Of a stretch of DNA of 8,589 nt, positions 1 to 6,647 are shown one piece after another. The stretch is from Mycobacterium sp. (GTDB lineage: Bacteria; Actinomycetota; Actinomycetes; Mycobacteriales; Mycobacteriaceae). The notes below the pieces were generated by a model. That model had not been told where the DNA came from. It was given only the letters and a program-made list of their open reading frames with translations, and did not search any database. Location: assembly GCA_023264755.1 (NCBI GenBank), contig JAHFVB010000193.1, positions 1 to 8,589 of the forward strand, given 5' to 3'. How positions within the stretch are numbered: the first letter of the stretch is position 1; every line of letters starts with the position of its first letter. The translations under genes were made by a program, and so were the position numbers.

Positions 1-1055
1 TCATCTCCGCCGGAACGTCGCCGTCCAATCGCACCTTCTCGGGGCTCATCGCGCGCTACGGCACCGGAATGGGTTGCGACATCTGCAAACCCGTCGTCGC
101 ATCGATTCTCGCGTCGACGAGTTCGGAGCACATCCTGGACGGCGAGCAAGCCGCGCTGCAGGATTCCAACGACCACTTCCTGGCCAACATCCAGCGCAAC
201 GGCAGCTATTCGGTGGTCCCGCGGGTGCCGGGTGGCGACATCACTCCTGCGCAGCTGATCCTCATCGGCGAGATCGCTCGCGACTTCGACCTGTACACCA
301 AGATCACGGGCGGCCAGCGCATCGACATGTTCGGGGCCAGGGTCGATCAGCTGCCGGAGATCTGGCGCCGGCTGGTCGAGGGCGGCATGGAGTCCGGACA
401 CGCCTACGGCAAGGCCCTGCGCACGGTGAAGACCTGCGTCGGCAGCGACTGGTGCCGCTATGGCCAACAGGATTCGGTGCAGTTGGCGATCGATCTCGAA
501 CTGCGCTACCGGGGCTTGCGGGCCCCGCACAAGATCAAGATGGGGGTGTCCGGTTGCGCGCGCGAGTGCGCCGAGGCCCGGTCCAAGGACGTCGGGGTGA
601 TCGCCACCGAGACGGGTTGGAATCTCTACGTCGGCGGCAACGGGGGTATGACCCCCAAGCATGCGCAGCTGCTGGCCAGCGACTTGGACCGCGAGACGCT
701 GATCCGCTACGTCGATCGCTTCCTGATGTTCTACGTGCGCACGGCCGACCGGTTGCAGCGCACCGCACCATGGGTCGAGGGCCTCGAAGGCGGCCTTGAC
801 CACCTGCGCGACGTCGTGTGCAACGACTCGCTCGGGCTGGCCGCCGAGTTCGAGGAGGCGGTCGCCCGCCACGTCGCGGGGTACGCCTGCGAATGGAAGG
901 GTGTCCTCGAGGATCCCGAGAAGCTTTCCCGCTTCGTCTCGTTCGTCAATGCGCCCGACGCCCCGGACCCGACCGTGGCGTTCACCGAGCGCTTTGGACG
1001 CAAGGTCCCCGTCGGCCTACCGAAGTTCCGACCGCTGCAGGAGACACCCTCATGA
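1..1055 (+). CDS. nirB: Nitrite reductase [NAD(P)H] large subunit NirB, C-terminal part (5' end outside window)
   Basis: This is the last 350 residues of the siroheme and [4Fe-4S] enzyme that reduces nitrite to ammonium in the cytoplasm; the reading frame is open from base 3 and the start lies outside. The Cys-x-x-Cys at bases 75-86 (CDIC) fits the end of the BFD-like [2Fe-2S] domain. The sulfite/nitrite reductase domain follows, with the siroheme/[4Fe-4S] signature complete: Cys at 435 and 453 (C-x5-C) and at 555 and 567 (C-x3-C). The tail matches mycobacterial NirB, which is about 850 residues long. Its TGA overlaps the nirD start (ATGA), so the two subunits are translationally coupled. In mycobacteria nirBD is activated by GlnR, but the promoter is outside the window. 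No lesion is visible. Confidence 0.96.
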   Translation, partial: ISAGTSPSNRTFSGLIARYGTGMGCDICKPVVASILASTSSEHILDGEQAALQDSNDHFLANIQRNGSYSVVPRVPGGDITPAQLILIGEIARDFDLYTKITGGQRIDMFGARVDQLPEIWRRLVEGGMESGHAYGKALRTVKTCVGSDWCRYGQQDSVQLAIDLELRYRGLRAPHKIKMGVSGCARECAEARSKDVGVIATETGWNLYVGGNGGMTPKHAQLLASDLDRETLIRYVDRFLMFYVRTADRLQRTAPWVEGLEGGLDHLRDVVCNDSLGLAAEFEEAVARHVAGYACEWKGVLEDPEKLSRFVSFVNAPDAPDPTVAFTERFGRKVPVGLPKFRPLQETPS

Positions 1056-1423
1056 CCCTTCTCGATGATCTCGAAACCGAGTTTTCCTCAGCCGATTCCG
1101 GGTGGACGACGGCCTGTGGCTACGACAGCCTGGTGCCGGGTCGCGGAGTGGGCGTGCTGATGCCCGATGGGGCGCAGGTGGCACTGTTCCGGCTGGACGA
1201 CGGAGCCTTGGCGGCGATCGGCAACATCGACCCGTGCTCGGGGGCGGCGGTGATGTCGCGGGGCATCGTCGGTGACCGTGCCGGCCGCGCTTGCGTGCAG
1301 TCGCCGATCAAGAAGCAGGCCTTCGCCTTCGATGACGGCAGCTGTCTGGACGATGCTGCCGTGCGGGTGCCCGTCTACCGGACCCGCATCACCCCGGCCG
1401 GCGACGTCCAGGTGTGTGCCTGA
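1052..1423 (+). CDS. nirD: Nitrite reductase small subunit NirD (Rieske-like fold, no cluster ligands)
   Basis: This 123-residue protein is the small subunit of assimilatory NADH nitrite reductase. The ATG at 1052 lies inside the nirB stop (ATGA), which fixes the start; the length is close to the 118 residues of M. tuberculosis NirD. The fold is Rieske-like, seen in the pattern ACGYDSLVPGRGVGVLM, then ALFRLDDG, then a SPIKKQAFAFDDG strand pair. The C-x-H and C-x2-H iron-sulfur ligands of true Rieske proteins are absent, as is usual for NirD: the NIDPCSGAAV and VQSPIKKQ segments sit where they would be. It is therefore expected to have a structural or electron-transfer-assisting role rather than to hold a cluster. 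It is the last gene of its operon and faces a convergent gene. Confidence 0.95.
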   Translation: MTLLDDLETEFSSADSGWTTACGYDSLVPGRGVGVLMPDGAQVALFRLDDGALAAIGNIDPCSGAAVMSRGIVGDRAGRACVQSPIKKQAFAFDDGSCLDDAAVRVPVYRTRITPAGDVQVCA

Positions 1424-1482
1424 CTCCTCGCCCGGCCGCACTCCCCACCCCGTCGAATGTGGACTTTGGACCTTGGACACGC

Positions 1483-1531
1483 ACCGCCGCGCCAGCCGGC
1501 GTGGAGGTAACCCACGTTCGGCGCTGACGGT
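1483..1531. terminator. Extended imperfect hairpin between convergent genes, possible bidirectional terminator
   Basis: Three nested helices can be drawn: ACCG (1483-1486) with CGGT (1528-1531), GCGCC (1489-1493) with GGCGC (1520-1524), and CGTGG (1500-1504) with CCACG (1512-1516), separated by small internal loops. TAACCC (1508-1513) with GGGTTA (1535-1540) is a competing pairing. There is no U-tract on either side, which is common for mycobacterial terminators. The position between two gene ends supports termination of nirBD and of the opposing gene. The folding is drawn by eye. Confidence 0.42.
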
Positions 1532-1537
1532 CGGGGG

Positions 1538-1966
1538 TTAGAGCGCGTTCAGCACGCGTTGCTGGACGGGTGTGCACTGGCTTGGCGCCGCGACTGGCTG
1601 CTCGGGCGGCGGCTTCCACTTCTCGACCGTCTGGACCACCCAGTAGGCGCCGAACAACGCGATGAGCACCACCTCGACCACCAGCACCACGTGGCTGAAG
1701 GCGCTCAGTACGAAGTGCACCACCACCGCGGCGCTCAACGTGGCCGCCATCGCGACCGCGATCACGCGGTAAATGCGTTGATAGAGTTGGGGATTGGTAC
1801 TCTGGGCCGCTCCCTTGTCGGTGAGGAACGCGGTGAGGAACACCGTCCCGATGATCGCCGCGAACATCACGGTGGCGGCAATTCCGTGCGCGTTCGCGAC
1901 GAACCAGGACGGTGCGCCGATCAGCGCCGCCAACCCGACGGCCAGCACCGCGCGTTGGGCCCACAT
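1538..1966 (-). CDS. Hypothetical membrane protein, C-terminal half of split gene
   Basis: This 142-residue reading frame starts at the first ATG after the in-frame TGA at 1997-1999. Four membrane helices are visible at about residues 5-24, 28-48, 66-86 and 92-113. A HGIAATVMFAA segment opens the second helix, and the Pro-rich tail (WKPPPEQPVAAP) is probably cytoplasmic. I see no ribosome binding site before the ATG (the upstream bases read AAGGCCGCG), and the frame runs open back to the TGA. It therefore looks like the stranded distal half of the gene whose proximal half ends at 1997, not an independent gene. I cannot assign a function. It converges on nirD, with 114 bases between the two stops. 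Confidence 0.6.
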   Translation of the reverse strand: MWAQRAVLAVGLAALIGAPSWFVANAHGIAATVMFAAIIGTVFLTAFLTDKGAAQSTNPQLYQRIYRVIAVAMAATLSAAVVVHFVLSAFSHVVLVVEVVLIALFGAYWVVQTVEKWKPPPEQPVAAPSQCTPVQQRVLNAL

Positions 1967-1996
1967 CGCGGCCTTGGCGATGAAGCCCAGCTCGCG

Positions 1997-2425
1997 TCAG
2001 GTGCCGGTGCGGCGATACATCCACCACGACACGGCCCGCGACACGACGAGTCCGACGACCAGGGCCCATACGTTCGCGACGATCGCGGCCTGCGTCACCG
2101 CATCGACCGGCAGCCTCGTCGCCCCGCACAGCACCGGGCGGGTGGTCGGTACGAAGGCGACCACGAAGGCGAGCGCACCCGCCAGGTTGAGCAGCACGTC
2201 TTCAGTGGGTTTGAGCCCTTGGTACACGATCAGCAACGTGCCGACTGCGCAGATGGTGCCGATGAACACGGCATGCGCAGACGTGTAGTAGTAGGCGCTG
2301 ATGGACGTCTGCCAGCACGTCGCGCCGACGCGTTCGATGGTCAGCGCGGCCCCGAGCATCACCAGCATGACGGGGATGCCGCCGCGCAGGTAGCGGTAGG
2401 TGTCCAATGCGTAGTCGCGGTCCAT
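1997..2425 (-). CDS. Hypothetical membrane protein, N-terminal half of split gene
   Basis: This 142-residue membrane protein starts at the ATG at 2425 (MDRDYALDTYRYLRGGIPVM). Four helices are visible at about residues 15-32, 49-69, 78-94 and 112-133. Between the first two lies a conserved-looking loop, GATCWQTSISAYYYTSAHAV, and a TEDVLLNLAG segment opens the third. The loop is the recognisable family hallmark as I recall it from uncharacterised actinobacterial membrane proteins; no function is known to me. The frame ends at the TGA at 1997 and continues in the same frame into the downstream half. It lies 62 bases after the chelatase-like gene, with no strong Shine-Dalgarno sequence. Confidence 0.7.
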   Translation of the reverse strand: MDRDYALDTYRYLRGGIPVMLVMLGAALTIERVGATCWQTSISAYYYTSAHAVFIGTICAVGTLLIVYQGLKPTEDVLLNLAGALAFVVAFVPTTRPVLCGATRLPVDAVTQAAIVANVWALVVGLVVSRAVSWWMYRRTGT

Positions 2426-2467
2426 GGCGTCCGATTGTCCGCCCCGGTCGCCCCGCGCGGTCAGGTA

Positions 2468-2482
2468 TCGCGCGGCGCGCGA
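2468..2482 (-). terminator. Short GC hairpin after the chelatase gene
   Basis: TCGCGC (2468-2473) and GCGCGA (2477-2482) form a perfect 6-bp stem with a 3-base loop, five bases after the TAG of the upstream gene on the minus strand. There is no U-tract. It could be a weak terminator or processing site between the chelatase and membrane protein genes, or a chance product of GC richness. Confidence 0.25.
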
Positions 2483-2487
2483 ATCCA

Positions 2488-3174
2488 CTAGCTCGCGACG
2501 GGGAGCTGGGCCCTTCGGAACCGGCTGGTGATCAGCCGGACCACGCCGGCATGGGTACCGATGGGCTCGGCCACCACGTCGGCCCCGGACGCCCGGAGTC
2601 GATCTTGGAAGAGCCCGTCGGCCAACAGGTAGGACGCCACGGCGACCCGGCGGACGCCGCGGGCCCGCAGCCCGGCCACCGCGGAGGCGACGCTGGGTTC
2701 GCCGGTGGCCGCGAAGGCCAGTTCGACGCGCTGCCCGAGCGCCGCCGACAGCAGGGCGGCGGTGATGCGCAGGTCGCGCTGGGCGTTCGGGTCCGACGTC
2801 CCCGCCGCGGCGAGGACTACCGAATCGGAAGGTTGCCAGCCGGCTTCGATCAGCCGCTGCGTGACCACCCGGACCAGTTCGTGAGAGGGGCCGAGGGCCG
2901 CGGTCACCAGCGCGTTGGGATGGCCACTGGCCTGCACGTGCTCCGGGAGGTCGCGGCGGACGTGGTATCCGCTGGACAGGAAGGCGGGTACCAGCACAGC
3001 CGGGCCGTCGTCGCCGAGGGTGGCCAAGACCTCGCTCGGTGTCGGGCCGAGCACGTCGACGAAGGCGGTGCGGACTCGGCGGCCCAACGCGGTGCTCACG
3101 CGGTCGGCGAGCTCGCCGACCATTTCGATGCCGTGGGCCTTGCGGGTGCCGTGCGCGACCAGGATCGGGATCAT
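2488..3174 (-). CDS. Two-domain CbiX/SirB-type sirohydrochlorin chelatase-like protein
   Basis: This 228-residue class II chelatase homologue (Rv0259c type) is expected to insert Fe2+ into sirohydrochlorin, the last step of siroheme synthesis, or Co2+ in the cobalamin branch. It opens with ILVAHGTR (His8). A second predicted metal-site His lies in PAFLSSGYHVRRDLP (His71). A second CbiX-like repeat follows: VVLAAAGTSDP (about 119-129) and ASYLLADGLFQDRL (about 180-193). There the two His positions are replaced by Ala and Phe, so only the first domain should be catalytic. The ATG overlaps the nnaR stop (ATGA), which couples the two genes. Because nirBD and nnaR are neighbours, ferrochelation for NirB siroheme is the most likely job; cobalt use cannot be excluded. 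Confidence 0.85.
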   Translation of the reverse strand: MIPILVAHGTRKAHGIEMVGELADRVSTALGRRVRTAFVDVLGPTPSEVLATLGDDGPAVLVPAFLSSGYHVRRDLPEHVQASGHPNALVTAALGPSHELVRVVTQRLIEAGWQPSDSVVLAAAGTSDPNAQRDLRITAALLSAALGQRVELAFAATGEPSVASAVAGLRARGVRRVAVASYLLADGLFQDRLRASGADVVAEPIGTHAGVVRLITSRFRRAQLPVAS

Positions 3175-4340
3175 CCGACACCGGCCGGGTGGGACTCGTC
3201 GACCGTCAGCCGGTAACCGCGCTTGACCACCGTGGACACGATCTGCTTGTCACCCAGCGCCGTGCGCAACCGCAGCACCGCAGTCTCGACCGCGTGGGTG
3301 TCCGAACTGGTGCCGGGAAGCGCGTTGAGCAGTTCGTTGCGCGACACCACGGTGCCGGGGCGGTGCGCCAGGGCGCGGATGGTGGCCATTCCGGCGGGGG
3401 AGAGCTCCTTGACCACGCCGTCGACCAGCACGCAGGTGCCTCGGATCTCGAGCAGGTGCCCAGCTACCTTGACCGTGCGGGCTTGAAGCAGAGGCAGCTC
3501 GTCGGTGATGTGGCGGGCCAGGGCGCCGAGGCGCATGCGTTCGGGGGAGGACGTCGGGACCCCCAGCCGGACCAGTGGGCGCGCCGTGACGGGCCCGACG
3601 CACATGGCATGGACGTCGGTGCGCAGCGCCGACAACACTCCGTCTTCGACGCCGAGTTCCACGGCGCGCATCAGCATCGCGGCCACCGCCGGGGCTGAGG
3701 TGAAGCTGACGGCGTCGAACTTGTGCTCGGCCACGCCCACGACCAGCTGGTCGAATGCTCCGTTGCGCGGAGCGGGGTGCCAGCGGTACACCCGGATGGG
3801 CACCACGTGGGCGCCCCCGGCCCGCAGCTCGTCGAGGAACTCGGGGAACGGATCCCAATCGGCGGTGGCACCGTGCAGTTGCACGGCGATCCGCAGCCCC
3901 TCGATACCGCCCTCGCGCAGGTAGTGCACTACTTCGCGGGACGACTCGGAGTCCGGTGACCACTCTTCTGGAAGCCCGGCCGCGCGCAGCGCCCCGGTGG
4001 CCTTCGGTCCGCGGGACACGACGCGAGCGGACTTCAGGGCTTCGGTCAGTTCGCCGGCCAGCCCCCACCCGTCGGCGGCGGCCATCCAGCCACGCAATCC
4101 GATGCCCGTCGTGGCGACGACGACGTCCGGCGGGTCGGCGATCAGCGCTTCGGTGTGCATGCGCAGTTCGTCGTCGTCGGGTAGCGGCACCATCGCGATG
4201 GCTGCGGCGCTGGTGACCGACGCTCCGCGGCGGGTCAGCAACGCACTCAATTCCTCGGCCCGGCGAGCCGAGGTCACCGCCACTCGGAACCCGGTGAGCG
4301 GCGCCCAATCAGGTTGACCCATGGCACCCAGTGAATGCAT
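3171..4340 (-). CDS. nnaR: NnaR-type regulator: uroporphyrinogen-III synthase-like domain fused to OmpR-type winged helix
   Basis: This 389-residue protein matches Rv0260c and M. smegmatis NnaR, the orphan regulator needed for use of nitrate or nitrite as nitrogen source. Residues about 18-282 are a HemD-like two-lobe domain (GFRVAVTSARRAEEL at the start, VSFTSAPAVAAM and CVGPVTARPL in the second lobe). Residues about 294-381 are an OmpR/PhoB-type winged helix, with VDGVVKELSPAGMATIRAL, then VSRNELLNAL, then HAVETAVLRLRTALG as recognition helix, and VVKRGYRL as wing. There is no receiver domain, so input probably comes through the HemD-like part, perhaps by tetrapyrrole binding (inference). 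The ATG at 4322 (MGQPDW) is an alternative start with a GGGTG upstream. The longer start at 4340 has no Shine-Dalgarno sequence and sits 5 bases from the GTTAC repeat. Its TGA overlaps the chelatase start. Confidence 0.9.
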   Translation of the reverse strand: MHSLGAMGQPDWAPLTGFRVAVTSARRAEELSALLTRRGASVTSAAAIAMVPLPDDDELRMHTEALIADPPDVVVATTGIGLRGWMAAADGWGLAGELTEALKSARVVSRGPKATGALRAAGLPEEWSPDSESSREVVHYLREGGIEGLRIAVQLHGATADWDPFPEFLDELRAGGAHVVPIRVYRWHPAPRNGAFDQLVVGVAEHKFDAVSFTSAPAVAAMLMRAVELGVEDGVLSALRTDVHAMCVGPVTARPLVRLGVPTSSPERMRLGALARHITDELPLLQARTVKVAGHLLEIRGTCVLVDGVVKELSPAGMATIRALAHRPGTVVSRNELLNALPGTSSDTHAVETAVLRLRTALGDKQIVSTVVKRGYRLTVDESHPAGVG

Positions 4341-4345
4341 CGCGT

Positions 4346-4361
4346 GTTACCGACCGGTTAC
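4346..4361. promoter_or_regulatory. Direct repeat GTTAC-N6-GTTAC upstream of nnaR, GlnR-like or NnaR operator
   Basis: GTTAC occurs at 4346-4350 and exactly 11 bases on at 4357-4361; on the minus strand this reads GTAAC-CGGTCG-GTAAC. An 11-bp head-to-tail spacing is the geometry of OmpR-family sites. It is close to the actinobacterial GlnR box (gTnAc-n6-GaAAc), with one mismatch in the second half. It lies 24 bases from the ATG at 4322, or 5 from the ATG at 4340. That is late for an activator site and suggests repression or autoregulation if the promoter lies upstream. A possible -10 (TATCGT, minus strand, 4394-4389) is present but weak. Confidence 0.45.
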
Positions 4362-4456
4362 CTGGGCATTGCTCCCACGTGTTTTCCCACGATATTGATG
4401 AATCGACCGTCAACTTCCCCTCACAGGCGGTGGACTCGGCCGGTGAGCTCAGAGGT

Positions 4457-4477
4457 TCACCAGACGTCGCCGAGCCG
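4457..4477 (-). other. Stranded C-terminal tail of aac(2') beyond an in-frame TAG
   Basis: Directly after the TAG at 4478-4480, the same frame reads R-L-G-D-V-W and then TGA at 4457-4459. M. tuberculosis AAC(2')-Ic ends D-W-R-A-G-D-V-W (recalled). The TAG thus stands exactly where the family has Trp (TGG), and the tail is still preserved. Read through, the protein would be 181 residues, the length of AAC(2')-Ic. Confidence 0.7.
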
Positions 4478-5011
<534 letters not shown>

Positions 5012-5890
5012 CTACCAGGGTTGGCGCGGGCGTGACCAGTGGAACCGGAGGTGTTGTCCGGGCCGCAGCTGGGCGACCTTGTCGATGTCTCGGTCGGCCA
5101 CCACGCCGATGACCGGGTATCCGCCGGTCACGGGGTGGTCCGGTCCGAGGATCACGGGTAATCCATTGGGAGGCACCTGAATTGCACCGCGGGTGGCCCC
5201 TTCGCTTGGCAACTGCCGGTCGGGCCAGCGGGGCTGCAGCGGGGGGCCGACCAGTCGGACCCCGACCCGGTCGCTGCGGTCGGAGGCGATCCAATCGGTA
5301 TGGACCAGGGCATCTGGCTGGGCGAACCAGTCGTCCCGTGGGCCGGGCACCACCATCAGTTCCCAGGGGCCCGCGGCGATGGCGGCGACCGGCGCCTGGT
5401 CGAGCTCGGGGAAGTCCGCGGTGTGTGCGCCGATCGGCAGCACGTCGCCCGGCTGCAACGGGCGGGGCCCGAGCGCGGACATGACGTCGTAGCTACGCGA
5501 TCCGAGCACCGGTGCGACGTCGATGCCACCGCGTACCGCCAGATAGCTGCGCAGTCCGGTGTGCGGGGCGCCGAGCGATATCACTTGGCCGTCGTGGGCG
5601 TAGTGAATGCTGTTGGTGCCGAAGGGGACTCCATCGATCGACGGATCGGCGTCGGCGCCGGTGACGGCGATGGCCACGTCGCCACCACGCACCCGCGCCG
5701 AGAAGCCGCCGAATGTCACCTCGATGGTGGCCCGTTCGTTCGGATTGGCGACCAGCCGGTTGGCCAGCGCGTGCGAGCGCCGGTCGGCCGCCCCGGAGCT
5801 GGATACGCCCAGGCCCGCCAGGCCCGGCCGGCCGAGGTCTTCGACCAGTGCCAACGGGCCGGTCTTGAGGATCTCCAAGGTTGCGCTCAT
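5012..5890 (-). CDS. pxpC: 5-oxoprolinase subunit PxpC (KipA/AHS2, biotin-dependent carboxylase-like)
   Basis: This 292-residue member of the PxpC/KipA family (Rv0263c type) with PxpA and PxpB forms the ATP-dependent prokaryotic 5-oxoprolinase that opens pyroglutamate to glutamate. The family patterns are in order: [19 protein letters not shown] (5-23), [17 protein letters not shown] (31-47), [20 protein letters not shown] (113-132), and the C-terminal [20 protein letters not shown] followed by [10 protein letters not shown] (235-264). The length is normal. The start at 5890 is supported by a strong AGGAGGG (5904-5898) seven bases upstream, overlapping the pxpB stop. No pxpA gene is in the window. 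The TAG stop is followed 9 bases later by aac in the same frame. Confidence 0.93.
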   Translation of the reverse strand: MSATLEILKTGPLALVEDLGRPGLAGLGVSSSGAADRRSHALANRLVANPNERATIEVTFGGFSARVRGGDVAIAVTGADADPSIDGVPFGTNSIHYAHDGQVISLGAPHTGLRSYLAVRGGIDVAPVLGSRSYDVMSALGPRPLQPGDVLPIGAHTADFPELDQAPVAAIAAGPWELMVVPGPRDDWFAQPDALVHTDWIASDRSDRVGVRLVGPPLQPRWPDRQLPSEGATRGAIQVPPNGLPVILGPDHPVTGGYPVIGVVADRDIDKVAQLRPGQHLRFHWSRPRQPW

Positions 5891-5897
5891 GAGGCCG

Positions 5898-5904
5898 CCC
5901 TCCT
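5898..5904 (-). promoter_or_regulatory. Strong Shine-Dalgarno of pxpC overlapping the pxpB stop
   Basis: The minus strand reads TAGGAGGG, the TAG being the pxpB stop, then seven bases and the pxpC ATG at 5890. It is the best ribosome binding site in the window and shows that pxpC is made from the pxpB transcript with terminating ribosomes delivered to the site. Confidence 0.75.
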
Positions 5905-6571
5905 AGCCGATCGCGCGGAACTGAACCCACATGCCGGGCGTCAGCAACGCGGGTCGGTCCCGCGTCTCTTCCCACAGCACGACGTCGGTGCGGCCGATCA
6001 GCTGCCAGCCGCCAGGTGACTCCCGGGGGTACACCCCGCTGAACTCGCCAGCGAGTCCGACCGAACCGGCTGGGACCCTGGTGCGCGGCTCGGCTCGCCG
6101 CGGTACGTGCAGCCGCGGATCGCCTCCGACAAGATACGCGAAACCCGGTGCGAAGCCGCCGAATCCGACGCGCAGGGGCGTGCCGGTGTGGGCGGCGACG
6201 ACCTCGTCCGGCGACAGTCCGGAGAGTTTGGCCACCTCCGCGAGGTCGGTGCCGTCGTACGTCACGTCGAGCACGACGTCGGGCTGGACGTCTCGCGGCG
6301 CGGTCGCCTCGGCCAGGTCCGCGGTCGTGACGTGCAGCGTCGCCAGGCGCTGCTTGGTGGGCTCGCGATGGCGTGGCCCGGCCAGCTGCACCAACACGGT
6401 GCGTGCTCCGGGTACCAGGTCGATCACGCCGACCAGGTCGGCGGCGCGCAACTGCTCGACGCAGGTCAATACCTGAGCGGTGCTGTCGAATTCGAGCAAC
6501 AGCGCCTGGTCTCCGTAGTCATGGACGGTGCCGGGCGACATCACGTCCACCGCCTCCGCTGTGACTGTCAT
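5903..6571 (-). CDS. pxpB: 5-oxoprolinase subunit PxpB (KipI/AHS1, allophanate hydrolase subunit 1-like)
   Basis: This 222-residue PxpB/KipI family protein (Rv0264c type) is the cytoplasmic partner of PxpC in 5-oxoproline cleavage. Diagnostic segments are [12 protein letters not shown] (17-28), [20 protein letters not shown] (131-150), and [20 protein letters not shown] (163-182) followed by [12 protein letters not shown] (184-195), which is the most conserved stretch of the family. The ATG at 6571 is chosen because a TAGCGT -10 lies six bases upstream, suggesting a leaderless message. An internal ATG at 6541 ([10 protein letters not shown]) is possible and would give 212 residues. First gene of the pxpB-pxpC-aac unit; 12 bases separate it from pxpC. 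Confidence 0.93.
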   Translation of the reverse strand: MTVTAEAVDVMSPGTVHDYGDQALLLEFDSTAQVLTCVEQLRAADLVGVIDLVPGARTVLVQLAGPRHREPTKQRLATLHVTTADLAEATAPRDVQPDVVLDVTYDGTDLAEVAKLSGLSPDEVVAAHTGTPLRVGFGGFAPGFAYLVGGDPRLHVPRRAEPRTRVPAGSVGLAGEFSGVYPRESPGGWQLIGRTDVVLWEETRDRPALLTPGMWVQFRAIG

Positions 6572-6577
6572 CTGCCC

Positions 6578-6606
6578 ACGCTACCCACGGGTAGCTACCG
6601 TTTCGA
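6578..6606 (-). promoter_or_regulatory. Probable leaderless promoter of pxpB
   Basis: On the minus strand TCGAAA (6606-6601, four of six matches to TTGACA) is followed by a 17-base spacer and TAGCGT (6583-6578, fits TANNNT). Six bases later comes the pxpB ATG, so transcription would start at or next to the start codon. Spacing and motifs are read directly; activity is inferred. Confidence 0.5.
6580..6599. promoter_or_regulatory. Operator-like half-site cluster in the pxpB promoter
   Basis: GCTACCC-AC-GGGTAGC (6580-6595) is a perfect 7-bp inverted repeat. It overlaps a second palindrome, GGTAGCTACC (6590-6599), giving three copies of the GCTACC half-site in alternating orientation in 20 bases. 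The cluster covers the -10 and most of the spacer of the predicted promoter, the usual place for a repressor of the GntR or TetR kind. The regulator is not identified in the window. Confidence 0.5.
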
Positions 6607-6629
6607 GCGGGTTTAGGAGCTCGCCAGAA

Positions 6630-6647
6630 GAGCCTTAGCAAAGGCTC
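6630..6647 (-). terminator. Hairpin overlapping the VUT transporter stop codon
   Basis: GAGCCTT (6630-6636), loop AGCA, AAGGCTC (6641-6647) form a perfect 7-bp stem that includes part of the TGA at 6648-6646. On the minus strand only TTCT follows, so it would be a tract-poor terminator or a 3' stabilising structure. It separates the transporter gene from the pxpB promoter. Confidence 0.45.

Larger units (their letters stand above)
1538..2425 (-). pseudogene. Interrupted eight-helix membrane protein gene (in-frame TGA at 1997-1999)
   Basis: Read from the ATG at 2425 to the TAA at 1538, one minus-strand frame encodes 295 residues with a single stop, TGA at 1997-1999, in the middle. The stop is flanked by MYRRTGT before and RELGFIAKAA after, and coding-like sequence runs without break through the 30 bases to the next ATG at 1966. 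Both halves are four-helix hydrophobic segments. From memory, actinobacterial relatives with the CWQTSISAYYYT segment are single proteins of this overall size, so I read this as one gene with a nonsense change, for example CGA (Arg) to TGA. A sequencing error or two genuinely separate proteins remain possible. The two halves are also listed separately. Confidence 0.55.

Noticed and set aside
74..799. Long plus-strand frame inside nirB
   Set aside because: It is an Arg-rich out-of-frame shadow of nirB, as expected in high-GC DNA; nirB has conserved cofactor cysteines in its own frame.
1559..2491. 310-codon plus-strand open frame opposite the membrane protein genes
   Set aside because: Its composition (His, Arg, Asp rich, no hydrophobic pattern) is typical of an antisense shadow, while the minus strand encodes clear membrane helices.
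4376..4381. CACGTG palindrome upstream of nnaR
   Set aside because: A six-base palindrome is expected by chance; no larger symmetric site surrounds it.
4408..4413. TTGACG as a -35 for nnaR (minus strand)
   Set aside because: The nearest -10-like TATCGT is only 13 bases away, too short for a normal spacer, so I did not call a promoter.
4442..4461. GGTGA/TCACC inverted repeat after aac as a terminator
   Set aside because: Only a 5-bp stem with a 10-base loop and no T-tract; too weak to list.
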